The translations under genes were made by a program, and so were the position numbers. Positions 24,617 to 32,079 of a DNA stretch of 32,079 bases are shown one piece after another; the first letter of the stretch is position 1, and every line of letters starts with the position of its first letter. Source of the DNA: an uncultured Lachnospiraceae bacterium (GTDB taxonomy: Bacteria; Bacillota; Clostridia; Lachnospirales; Lachnospiraceae); the NCBI GenBank assembly GCA_947166195.1, contig CAMVDF010000005.1, positions 1 through 32,079 on the forward strand, given 5' to 3'. The notes beneath the pieces are model-generated. The model was not told the origin of the DNA, ran no database searches, and worked only from the letters and a program-made list of their open reading frames with translations.

Positions 24617-25999
24617 TTACTTTTTCAGCAGATCCTCCCCGATCTTTACTACATTTCCCGCACCCATGGTTATCAACAGATCCCCGTTGATACAATTTTC
24701 CAGAATAAATTTTTCTATCTCCTCAAAGGAGGGAAGATACCTGCATGAAACGCCCGCTTCATCAAGCTTTTCAGCGAGTGTGAGGGAACTGATGCCCAGT
24801 GTATCGGTCTCTCTGGCAGCATAGATGTCGGCCAGGATCACCTCGTCCGCAAGGCTCAGAGCCTTTGCAAATTCATTCAAAAGAGCTTTGGTCCTGGAGT
24901 AGGTGTGAGGCTGGAATACGCACCAGATCTTATTATGCGGATATTTCTCCGCGGCGGTCAGGGTCGCTTTTATCTCCGTGGGATGATGGGCATAATCGTC
25001 TATGATGGTAAAACCGTTTTTCTTTCCCTTGAACTCAAAACGCCTGTCGGTTCCGGAAAAACTTTTGAGGGCCTTTCTGATGTCGTCAAAGGGAACATCA
25101 AGAAGTCTTGCCGCAGCGATGGCGGCGCATGCATTTGAGACATTGTGCTCCCCGGGAACCGAAAGAGAAAAGTCTTCCTTTTTTCCTTCGAAATCTGCGG
25201 TAAAGGAGGGATGTCCAAGCTCATCATAGGTTATGCCGGATGCCGACACATCAAAGCCCTCTCCGATCCCAAAGGTCAACACTTTGCAGGTGAGCTCTTT
25301 TGTGATCTCTTTCAGGTCAGGGATCTGTCCGTTTATGATGAGAGTGCCGTCATCCGGCAAAAGCTTTGCAAAAGAGGTGAAGGAATGTCTGATGTCGTCA
25401 ATATCCCTGAAAAAGTCCAGATGATCCGCATCGATGTTCAGTATGACCGCGATCTTCGGGAAAAAGCTCAAAAAGGAATTTGTATACTCGCAGGCCTCCA
25501 TGACGAAGTATCTGTCGGAGCCGATCCTGAAATTTCCGCCTATTGACGGCAGGATGCCGCCTATGGAAGAGGTCGGATCGTAACCCGAATCCAGGAGTAT
25601 CTGGGTGATCATGGAGGTTGTGGTGGTCTTTCCGTGAGTACCTGCCACGGCCAGAGGCAGTTCATACTGCTTCATGACCTGTCCGAGAAGTTCCGCCCTG
25701 GTCATGATCGGGATGTTTCTGCTTTTTGCCGTCATTATCTCGGGGTTGTCGGCTGATATGGCAGCAGTTGCCACGACAACATCGGTATCATCGGGTATGA
25801 AGCCGAGGCTTTGATCATAGCAGATCCTTGCACCGCCGTCTTCAAGCTCCTTTGTCAGTTCCGAGGGCGCCCTGTCCGAACCCGAGACCTTTGCACCCTT
25901 AAACATCAGCAGCTTAGCCAGACCGCTCATGCTGATTCCGCCGATCCCCGTGAAATGTACGCTCAGTGAGCTTATATTATCAAAATCCACGTTATACAT
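24617..25999 (-). CDS. murC: UDP-N-acetylmuramate--L-alanine ligase
   Basis: The 460-residue cytosolic ligase adds L-alanine to UDP-MurNAc, the first peptide step of peptidoglycan precursor synthesis. An N-terminal UMP-binding GIGGISMSG motif is at residues 18-26. The ATP-binding loop GTHGKTTTT is at 120-128, EACEY at 168-172, GEHNVSNA at 283-290, and the Mur-ligase motif DYAHHPTE at 335-342. All family residues look intact. It is the only gene between the divergent promoter region and the replication operon. No convincing terminator follows it, so some read-through into dnaD is possible. Confidence 0.97.
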   Translation of the reverse strand: MYNVDFDNISSLSVHFTGIGGISMSGLAKLLMFKGAKVSGSDRAPSELTKELEDGGARICYDQSLGFIPDDTDVVVATAAISADNPEIMTAKSRNIPIMTRAELLGQVMKQYELPLAVAGTHGKTTTTSMITQILLDSGYDPTSSIGGILPSIGGNFRIGSDRYFVMEACEYTNSFLSFFPKIAVILNIDADHLDFFRDIDDIRHSFTSFAKLLPDDGTLIINGQIPDLKEITKELTCKVLTFGIGEGFDVSASGITYDELGHPSFTADFEGKKEDFSLSVPGEHNVSNACAAIAAARLLDVPFDDIRKALKSFSGTDRRFEFKGKKNGFTIIDDYAHHPTEIKATLTAAEKYPHNKIWCVFQPHTYSRTKALLNEFAKALSLADEVILADIYAARETDTLGISSLTLAEKLDEAGVSCRYLPSFEEIEKFILENCINGDLLITMGAGNVVKIGEDLLKK

Positions 26000-26049
26000 G
26001 TTGTAATACCTTACCTATGCAAAAATCCTGACTTTCCTGTTCTTTCTTT

Positions 26050-26078
26050 AATATATGTCATCCGCGCCCTTGTTGCAA
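26050..26078 (-). promoter_or_regulatory. Promoter of murC, sharing its -35 with the divergent operon
   Basis: On the minus strand, TTGCAA (26078-26073) is followed after 17 bases by TATATT (26055-26050). The murC ATG is about 50 bases further on. The -35 hexamer is its own reverse complement and is also used by the + strand promoter. Confidence 0.6.
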
Positions 26079-26101
26079 GAGACTATGTAAAATGATATAC
26101 T
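26073..26101 (+). promoter_or_regulatory. Promoter of the surface-polysaccharide operon
   Basis: TTGCAA (26073-26078), 17-base spacer, TATACT (26096-26101). The rfbD ATG follows 31 bases later, with AAAGGGG (26115-26121) as ribosome binding site. Confidence 0.7.
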
Positions 26102-26132
26102 TTACCCTGTATGTAAAGGGGAAAAAACAGGC

Positions 26133-27011
26133 ATGAACGCGAAAAAGATCATAGTCACAGGCTGTAACGGACAGCTTGGAAAAGCCGTAAACAGGCTCTT
26201 CGCAAAAAATGACGCTTACGAGCTCATAAATACGGATATAAACGCTGACATAAAGCTTGACATCACGGATGTGGAAAAGGTCACCTCTTTTGTAAAGGAG
26301 GTCTCACCTTATGCCGTGATAAACTGTGCCGCCTATACCGCTGTGGACAAACAGGAAAGTGACATCGACCTTTCCTACAGGATAAATGCCATAGGTGCAA
26401 GGAACCTTGCCATTGCCTCAAAGGACAGCAAAGCAAAGCTGGTGCATATCTCCACTGATTATGTTTTTCCCGGGGATGCAAAGACTCCCTATACCGAGTT
26501 TGATCCCACGGGACCGAAAAGCGTGTACGGCAGGACAAAGCTTGCCGGCGAGGAATTTGTGAAACAGATGACGGACGCTTTTTTCATAATAAGAACGGCC
26601 TGGCTCTACGGCGACGGCCACAATTTTGCAAAGACCATGCTGAAGCTTTCGGAAAACCATGACGAGGTCAGTGTGGTAGACGATCAGCTGGGCACGCCCA
26701 CGAGTGCATCGGAACTCGCAAAATGCATAGAATACCTGCTTCCCACGGAAAACTACGGTCTGTTCCACGGGACCTGCGAGGGAGATACAAACTGGGCTGA
26801 TTTTGCCGAAAGGATATTTGCCTTTGCCGGAAAGCCCACAAATGTGAAGCACGTGACATCAAAAGAATACGAAAAGATGAATCCGGCATCCGCAAAAAGG
26901 CCGGCATATTCGATACTGGACAACTATATGCTCCGTCTGACCACTCAGTTTTCATTTGCGCCCTGGCAGGATGCACTTGAAGTCTATATTAAAGAGGATC
27001 TGATACTATGA
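26133..27011 (+). CDS. rfbD: dTDP-4-dehydrorhamnose reductase
   Basis: The 292-residue SDR enzyme catalyses the last step to dTDP-L-rhamnose. The NAD(P)-binding GCNGQLG is at residues 10-16. STDYVF (107-112) supplies the catalytic Thr, and Y132-x3-K136 forms the catalytic pair. VDDQLGTPT near residue 185 is also typical. The rmlA, rmlB and rmlC genes are not in the window, so the precursor must come from elsewhere. It is the first gene of the operon and overlaps the next by ATGA. Confidence 0.92.
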   Translation: MNAKKIIVTGCNGQLGKAVNRLFAKNDAYELINTDINADIKLDITDVEKVTSFVKEVSPYAVINCAAYTAVDKQESDIDLSYRINAIGARNLAIASKDSKAKLVHISTDYVFPGDAKTPYTEFDPTGPKSVYGRTKLAGEEFVKQMTDAFFIIRTAWLYGDGHNFAKTMLKLSENHDEVSVVDDQLGTPTSASELAKCIEYLLPTENYGLFHGTCEGDTNWADFAERIFAFAGKPTNVKHVTSKEYEKMNPASAKRPAYSILDNYMLRLTTQFSFAPWQDALEVYIKEDLIL

Positions 27012-28099
27012 TAAATCCCGGAAGGCTTGACAGGGGATATGAAAAATATGCTCCCGAATATGAAAAAAAGGCTTTGGAAGTACTCCGTTCGGGCTGGTAT
27101 GTGCTGGGACGCGAGGTAGAGGCCTTTGAGCAGGAATTTGCTTCTTTTGTCGGGACAAAGTACTGCGCCGGAGTCGCAAACGGACTTGATGCGCTGTATC
27201 TGGCTTTTCGCGCTTTGGGCATAGGAAAGGGCGATGAGGTCATAGTACAGGCAAATACCTATATAGCAAGCGTGATGGGAATCACAATTAACGGTGCGAC
27301 GCCGGTCTTTGTGGAACCTGATGAGTATTTCGGGATAGATCCGGAAATGACAGAAAAGGCCATTACCGGAAAGACAAAAGCGGTGCTTGCGGTCCACCTG
27401 TACGGGCTCTCCTGTGACATGGAAAAGATCAGCGGTATTTGCAAAAAGCACGGGCTGAAGCTGGTGGAGGATTGTGCACAGTCGCATGGTGCGGCTTTTG
27501 AAGGGAAAATGACAGGATCTTTTTCGGACATAGGCTGTTTTTCCTTTTATCCTTCAAAGAATCTGGGCTGTTTCGGGGACGGCGGTGCCATAGTCACCGA
27601 CAGTGAAGAATATCTGAAAAAGATAAAGATGCTCCGAAACTACGGCAGTGCAAAGAGATATTACAATGATGAGGTCGGAGTAAACTCCAGGCTTGATGAA
27701 CTGCAGGCAGGACTGCTCCGTGTGAAGCTTGCTCATCTTGAGGTGCTGAACAGGGAAAGGGACGAAATAGCCCGTGCCTACCTTGACGGTATGAAAAATC
27801 CCCTCATAACCCTTCCGCGGATCAGGGAAGGATGCAATCACACCTGGCACCAGTTTGTGATCAGGTGCAAAAAAAGAGATGAACTGATGAAGTATCTGAA
27901 GGACAGGGATATAGGTACCATCATCCATTATCCGGTACCGCCCCACCTTCAAAAAGCTTACGGATATCTTGGAAAAAAGAAGGGAGACTTCCCGATAGCC
28001 GAGGAGATGGCAGACGAAGTCCTGTCCCTTCCCGTCTACAACGGCATGACATCAGACGAGATCCGTACGGTAATAAATGCGGTTAACAATTGGCAGTAG
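27008..28099 (+). CDS. DegT/DnrJ/EryC1-family sugar aminotransferase, FdtB/QdtB-like
   Basis: The 363-residue PLP enzyme has the aspartate of the pyridine-nitrogen contact in VEDCAQSHGA (D155). The Schiff-base lysine is K184 in FYPSKNLGCFGDGGA. The family transaminates keto sugars on nucleotide carriers. The neighbouring FdtA-like isomerase points to a 3-keto-6-deoxyhexose substrate, giving dTDP-Fuc3N or dTDP-Qui3N (inference from context). No acetyltransferase for N-acetylation is seen in the window. It overlaps rfbD by four bases. Confidence 0.88.
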   Translation: MINPGRLDRGYEKYAPEYEKKALEVLRSGWYVLGREVEAFEQEFASFVGTKYCAGVANGLDALYLAFRALGIGKGDEVIVQANTYIASVMGITINGATPVFVEPDEYFGIDPEMTEKAITGKTKAVLAVHLYGLSCDMEKISGICKKHGLKLVEDCAQSHGAAFEGKMTGSFSDIGCFSFYPSKNLGCFGDGGAIVTDSEEYLKKIKMLRNYGSAKRYYNDEVGVNSRLDELQAGLLRVKLAHLEVLNRERDEIARAYLDGMKNPLITLPRIREGCNHTWHQFVIRCKKRDELMKYLKDRDIGTIIHYPVPPHLQKAYGYLGKKKGDFPIAEEMADEVLSLPVYNGMTSDEIRTVINAVNNWQ

Positions 28100-28133
28100 A
28101 CCGGAGCATTGAGAACACGGGCAGGAGATAATG

Positions 28134-28544
28134 ATGGGTATAGATGAAAAATACAAGGTTCTTGAATTCAAGGAGTACGGCGACGAGAGAGGCAATCTCG
28201 TGGTGGCCGAAGGAGAAAAGGATATTCCCTTTGAGATCAAAAGGGTTTTCTATATGTACGGGTCAGACCCCGGTATCATCAGGGGAAGGCATGCCAACCG
28301 CCGCAGCAGGTTTGTACTGATAAATGTTGCGGGGACCAGCAAGGTAAGGCTTGATGACGGTTTTACCACAAAGGTGGTGGAGCTTGACAAGCCCAGGATG
28401 GGACTCTACATAGCCCCCATGGTCTGGAAGGATATGTACGATTTTTCCCCGGACTCCGTACTGCTGTGTCTTTCGGATGCCGGGTATGATGACAGTGAAT
28501 ATATCCGTAACTATGATGAATTTACCAAAGAGGTCAGGAAATGA
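28134..28544 (+). CDS. FdtA/QdtA-like dTDP-sugar 3,4-ketoisomerase (cupin)
   Basis: The 136-residue cupin matches the FdtA/WxcM family: RVFY near residue 37, a turn motif GRHANRRSR (51-59), VAGTSKVRLDDG, and the tail GLYIAPMVWKDMYDFSPDSVLL. FdtA isomerises dTDP-4-keto-6-deoxyglucose to the 3-keto sugar used by the adjacent aminotransferase. The usual H-A-H active-site pair is H53-A-N55 here, so the second histidine is missing. The ATG at 28134 lies six bases after GGAG and is preferred over the ATG at 28131. It overlaps the next gene by ATGA. Confidence 0.85.
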   Translation: MGIDEKYKVLEFKEYGDERGNLVVAEGEKDIPFEIKRVFYMYGSDPGIIRGRHANRRSRFVLINVAGTSKVRLDDGFTTKVVELDKPRMGLYIAPMVWKDMYDFSPDSVLLCLSDAGYDDSEYIRNYDEFTKEVRK

Positions 28545-29497
28545 GCCGTCTTTCAGTGGTTGTTCCGGTGTATTTCAATTCCGATACGCTTCCGGCGCTT
28601 TATGAAGATCTGAAAAAAAAGGTATTCAATGAGATATCCGATCACGAGCTGGTCTTTGTGGATGACGGATCAGGGGATGATTCCTGGGAGATCATGAAAA
28701 AGATCAGAGAGGATGATCCGGACCATATAAAATGCGTGAAGCTTTCAAGAAATTTCGGAGAGCACGCGGCACTTCTTGCGGGACTGTCCGTATGTACGGG
28801 AGACTGCGCAGTGACAAAGCAGGCGGATCTGCAGGAGGATTCGGCGATCATCCCCGAGATGTTTGAAAGCTGGAAAAAGGGAAATGATGTAGTGCTTGCC
28901 GTCAGAAACGGAAGAGAGGATCCGGTACTCAAAAAGGCGGCGGCATCCCTCTACTACAGGATCATAAACAGGTTTGTGGAAAAGAATATGCCGGTTGGCG
29001 GCTGTGACTGCTATCTCATAGACCGCAAGGTGATAGAGGTACTCAAACTTCTGGGAGAAAAGAATTCATCTCTGACACTTCAGGTCCTGTGGTCGGGCTT
29101 TCAGACTGACAGGATATATTTTCACAGGGATGAGAGAAAGGAAGGGGTATCGAGATGGACCTTTTCAAAAAAGGTCAAGCTGGCAATGGACTCGATGATG
29201 AGCTTTTCCTATTTTCCGATACGGTTTATGACGGCTCTGGGATTTATCTTTGCCGCTCTTTCCCTTATCTGGATAATCGAGATCGTCATAGAAAAATTTG
29301 CCATAGGAACCCCCATAGCCGGCTGGGCATCCCTGATGTGCCTGAATCTTTTCACTTCAGGCGCCGTGATGCTGATGGTGGGGGTCATTGGAGAATATGT
29401 GTGGAGGACGCTTGATGCATCGAGAAGCAGGCCTCCCTTCATCATAGACAGGATAGAAGAAAAAAAAGAAGAAAAAGAAAAGGAGAATGATAAATGA
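28541..29497 (+). CDS. GT2-family glycosyltransferase, DPM1/GtrB-like, with two membrane segments
   Basis: The 318-residue enzyme has a GT-A fold: VVVPVYFN at the start, DDGSGDDS (41-48), and the metal-binding region QADLQED (94-100) in place of the usual DADLQ. Two C-terminal hydrophobic hairpin segments (about 225-250 and 262-288) are as in GtrB and polyprenyl-phosphate sugar transferases. It probably loads a sugar onto undecaprenyl phosphate for transfer outside the membrane. A Glu/Lys-rich tail ends the protein. It is coupled by ATGA at both ends. Confidence 0.87.
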   Translation: MSRLSVVVPVYFNSDTLPALYEDLKKKVFNEISDHELVFVDDGSGDDSWEIMKKIREDDPDHIKCVKLSRNFGEHAALLAGLSVCTGDCAVTKQADLQEDSAIIPEMFESWKKGNDVVLAVRNGREDPVLKKAAASLYYRIINRFVEKNMPVGGCDCYLIDRKVIEVLKLLGEKNSSLTLQVLWSGFQTDRIYFHRDERKEGVSRWTFSKKVKLAMDSMMSFSYFPIRFMTALGFIFAALSLIWIIEIVIEKFAIGTPIAGWASLMCLNLFTSGAVMLMVGVIGEYVWRTLDASRSRPPFIIDRIEEKKEEKEKENDK

Positions 29498-30570
29498 GAA
29501 ATGTTGCACTGATCACGGGTATCACGGGCCAGGACGGCTCATATCTGGCTGAATTTCTGCTTGACAAGGGCTACGAGGTCCATGGCATCATCAGACGCCA
29601 GTCCAGCATCAATACTGTCAGGATCGATCATCTCTACTACAACAAGGAGATAAAGGACCGTACATTTTTTCTGCATCACGGGGATATGACGGATTCAAGC
29701 AATCTGAACCTTCTCATAGAGCAGATCCAGCCGACGGAGATCTACAATCTGGCGGCCCAGTCACATGTCGGTGTATCCTTTGAAGTTCCGGAATATACTG
29801 CGGAGACCACCGGTATCGGTACCATGAGGATATTGGATGCGATCAAGAAATCCGGAGTGAAGTGCAGATTTTATCAGGCTTCCACCTCAGAACTCTTTGG
29901 AGGTCTTCCCGATACGGCACCCCAGTCGGAAAAGACTCCTTTTTATCCGAAAAGTCCTTACGGAGCAGCAAAGCTTTATTCCTACTGGATCACGGTAAAC
30001 TACAGAGAGGCTTACGGGCTTTATGCCTGCAACGGGATCCTTTTCAATCATGAATCACCCAGGAGAGGAGAAACCTTTGTTACGAGGAAGATAACGAGGG
30101 CCGTGGCCCATATCGCTGCCGGGCAGTATGAAAGCTTCTCGCTTGGAAATCTGAATGCAAAGAGGGACTGGGGATTTTCCGGAGACTATGTCGAAGGTAT
30201 GTGGCTGATGCTGCAGCAGGAAAAACCCGGAGACTATGTGCTTGCAAGCAATGAGACCCATTCGGTCAGGGAATTTGTTGAACTTGCCTTCAAAAACATC
30301 GGTGTTGAGATCAAATGGAGAGGCACAGGAGTCAACGAAAAGGGATATGACGCAAAGACCGGAGTTGTCAGGGTCGAGGTCAATCCCAAGTATTTCAGGC
30401 CCGCAGAGGTGGAGCTTCTTTGGGGAGATCCATCAAAGGCGGAAAAAGAGCTTGGCTGGAAGAGAAAGGTTGATTTCCCCGGACTCGTAAAGATGATGGT
30501 GGAATCTGACATGAAAGAGATCGCAGGGATGACACCTGCCGAGTACATCAAAAACAATAAGGAAAAATAA
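29494..30570 (+). CDS. gmd: GDP-mannose 4,6-dehydratase
   Basis: The 358-residue SDR enzyme converts GDP-mannose to GDP-4-keto-6-deoxymannose. The NADP-binding GITGQDG is at residues 9-15, STSELFG (130-136) carries the catalytic Thr/Ser-Glu, and Y156-x3-K160 is the catalytic pair. The [16 protein letters not shown] signature (185-200) is diagnostic of Gmd. It supplies the substrate for the following gene. Confidence 0.96.
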   Translation: MRNVALITGITGQDGSYLAEFLLDKGYEVHGIIRRQSSINTVRIDHLYYNKEIKDRTFFLHHGDMTDSSNLNLLIEQIQPTEIYNLAAQSHVGVSFEVPEYTAETTGIGTMRILDAIKKSGVKCRFYQASTSELFGGLPDTAPQSEKTPFYPKSPYGAAKLYSYWITVNYREAYGLYACNGILFNHESPRRGETFVTRKITRAVAHIAAGQYESFSLGNLNAKRDWGFSGDYVEGMWLMLQQEKPGDYVLASNETHSVREFVELAFKNIGVEIKWRGTGVNEKGYDAKTGVVRVEVNPKYFRPAEVELLWGDPSKAEKELGWKRKVDFPGLVKMMVESDMKEIAGMTPAEYIKNNKEK

Positions 30571-30574
30571 CAGT

Positions 30575-31519
30575 ATGAATACAGATTCAAAGATCTATGT
30601 GGCCGGCCACAGAGGGCTGGTCGGAAGTGCGATAGTCAGGAGCCTTGAAGCAAAAGGCTACAAAAACATCATCGTGAGGACCCATTCGGAACTTGATCTG
30701 ACCGATCAGTCGGCCGTTTTTGATTTCTTTGAAAAAGAGCGCCCCGAATATGTGGTGCTTGCGGCGGCTCATGTGGGAGGGATAAATGCGAACCAGACCT
30801 ATCCCGCAGATTTTATCTATATAAATTCTGCCATCCAGTGCAACGTGATCAAGGCAGCTCATGATAATAAGGTCAAAAAGCTGCTTTTCCTGGGCAGCTC
30901 CTGCATCTATCCGAAGCTTGCTCCCCAGCCGATATCCGAAAGTGATCTTTTGACGGGACCCCTCGAGAGCACCAACGAGGCCTATGCCATAGCAAAGATC
31001 AGCGGACTGATGATGTGCAGATTCTTCAAGAAACAGTACGGGGATGATTTCATCAGCTGCATGCCGACAAATCTTTACGGACCCAATGATAATTTCAATC
31101 TGGAGACAAGCCATGTTCTCCCGGCTCTCATCAGGAAATTCGATGATGCAAAAGAGGCAGGAGCGTCCTTTGTCGAACTCTGGGGCACGGGTTCACCTCT
31201 CCGTGAATTTCTCTATGTTGATGACATGGCAGACGCCTGCGTGTATCTGCTTGAGAATTACAGCGGAGAAGAGCATGTAAATATCGGTACCGGCAAGGAG
31301 ATAACGATAAAGGAACTTGCAGAGATCGTGAAGGAGACCGTGGGATTTGAGGGTGAGATACACTGGAATACGGATATGCCCGACGGAACTCCCAGGAAGC
31401 TCCTCAATGTGGAAAAGCTTCACAACATAGGGTGGAAGGAAAAGGTTTCCCTCCGCGACGGCATCAGGCTTGAATATGAATGGTACAAGGCTCAGGACAG
31501 GGAGTCTCTCAAGATATGA
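30575..31519 (+). CDS. fcl: GDP-L-fucose synthase
   Basis: The 314-residue epimerase/reductase converts GDP-4-keto-6-deoxymannose to GDP-L-fucose. It shows GHRGLVG (11-17), GSSCIYP (107-113), Y137-x3-K141, and the family signature [16 protein letters not shown] (30559-30563) precedes the ATG, four bases after the gmd stop. With gmd it forms a complete route from GDP-mannose to GDP-fucose. Confidence 0.96.
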   Translation: MNTDSKIYVAGHRGLVGSAIVRSLEAKGYKNIIVRTHSELDLTDQSAVFDFFEKERPEYVVLAAAHVGGINANQTYPADFIYINSAIQCNVIKAAHDNKVKKLLFLGSSCIYPKLAPQPISESDLLTGPLESTNEAYAIAKISGLMMCRFFKKQYGDDFISCMPTNLYGPNDNFNLETSHVLPALIRKFDDAKEAGASFVELWGTGSPLREFLYVDDMADACVYLLENYSGEEHVNIGTGKEITIKELAEIVKETVGFEGEIHWNTDMPDGTPRKLLNVEKLHNIGWKEKVSLRDGIRLEYEWYKAQDRESLKI

Positions 31520-31983
31520 CATTATTGCTTGCGGGCCTTCTGGTCCTGTATCTTTTTGACAAAAAGGCCGTCAGGATAATCGAGGTATGTCTCCTGCCGG
31601 CATTTGTCATCCTGCCGGCATTTTTCAAACTGAAAACAACGGAGGGGCTGTGTTTTTATGCCGGGCTCATCATCATAGGAGCAGCGCCCCTGATAGAGCT
31701 TGTCTGCAGGAAACTGGAACCGCACTTTTCTTTTGTGAAAAAAACGGCACAGCAGGAGACGGGTGCCGCCGCGGAGGATATTGTGGATAATAAGAAAAAA
31801 TGGATGCTCATAAAAACCGGATTTGCCGCAGCGCTGATCCTTGTGCTGATCCTTTTTGCAGCTGTGCTGACGCTCAATTCAAAGATCAACAGCATGTACC
31901 GGTTTACCACAGAACAGCAAAATACTATCGAAGAGCAGCAGCGTCAGATCGACGCCCTGAAAGAGAAGGTTGAGAAAAAATGA
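31516..31983 (+). CDS. Small membrane protein with C-terminal coiled coil, unknown
   Basis: The 155-residue product has about four hydrophobic segments (around residues 1-15, 20-37, 46-65 and 99-120). A soluble coiled coil rich in Gln and Glu ends in [11 protein letters not shown]. The ATG at 31516 overlaps the fcl stop (ATGA) and is preferred over an in-frame start at 31480 inside fcl. The layout resembles DUF2304-type proteins, small membrane proteins with a coiled-coil tail found beside GtrB-like glycosyltransferases. That match is by layout only and unconfirmed. Confidence 0.7.
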   Translation: MTLLLAGLLVLYLFDKKAVRIIEVCLLPAFVILPAFFKLKTTEGLCFYAGLIIIGAAPLIELVCRKLEPHFSFVKKTAQQETGAAAEDIVDNKKKWMLIKTGFAAALILVLILFAAVLTLNSKINSMYRFTTEQQNTIEEQQRQIDALKEKVEKK

Positions 31984-32079
31984 TCCGTGCGGGAATCGCA
32001 GTATTTTTCATGTTCTTTAATATCATACTGTACTTCCTTTTCGGATCGATCCCGTACACTCTTGGAAAAAAGGGATCTT
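31980..32079 (+). CDS. Start of a membrane protein gene, cut by the window end
   Basis: An ATG overlapping the previous stop (ATGA, 31980-31983) opens a frame that runs to the window edge for 33 residues. It starts [20 protein letters not shown], a membrane segment. The conserved overlap style suggests it is the next operon gene. Too little is present to assign a family. Confidence 0.6.
   Translation, partial: MIRAGIAVFFMFFNIILYFLFGSIPYTLGKKGS

Overview
The window reads as a chromosomal segment of a Gram-positive clostridial bacterium, most likely a Lachnospiraceae member (Butyrivibrio-like). This rests on the gene families present: CdaR, HPr with both His15 and Ser46, a DnaD/DnaI-type primosome, large secreted proteins with Ig-like repeats, and Rpn-type nuclease genes. 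It also rests on strong Shine-Dalgarno sites and sigma-A-like promoters. No database was searched, so the taxonomy is inference.

Region 1 (1-4757) is housekeeping: cdaR, an HPr gene with its own promoter, leuA behind a strong hairpin terminator, and a flavodiiron protein gene ending in a textbook terminator. Region 2 (4758-15279) is accessory. A promoter and a roughly 260-nt, apparently structured leader precede a 2159-residue secreted repeat protein. After it come two Rpn-type cassettes, each starting with the same 202-bp promoter-plus-leader repeat and ending in the same coiled-coil coding sequence and a REP-like palindrome. The second cassette is a deletion remnant. A truncated third copy of the repeat leads into a smaller secreted Ig-like protein.

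Region 3 (15276-21144) is a + strand series: nth, a polytopic membrane protein (possible GT-C glycosyltransferase), a palindrome-containing spacer that looks like a dispersed element, an RNA-methyltransferase-like gene, and an 848-residue membrane-anchored protein of unknown function. Region 4 (25999 down to 21147, minus strand) holds murC and then a tight dnaD / dnaC-like / prs operon with a consensus DnaA box upstream. Region 5 (26050-32079) is a surface-polysaccharide operon. It has the terminal enzymes for dTDP-rhamnose (rfbD), a dTDP-3-amino-3,6-dideoxyhexose (FdtA- and FdtB-like) and GDP-L-fucose (gmd, fcl), with a GtrB/DPM1-like glycosyltransferase and two unknown membrane proteins. Its first gene is divergent from murC, and the two promoters appear to share a single palindromic -35 hexamer.

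Many neighbouring genes overlap by ATGA (15276, 18598, 23299, 27008, 28541, 29494, 31516, 31980), which implies translational coupling. The most unusual material is the modular Rpn cassette system at 11779-13876: an identical promoter and structured leader attached to different nuclease bodies that carry the same tail. Next are the leader of the giant secreted protein and the shared -35 between murC and the polysaccharide operon.
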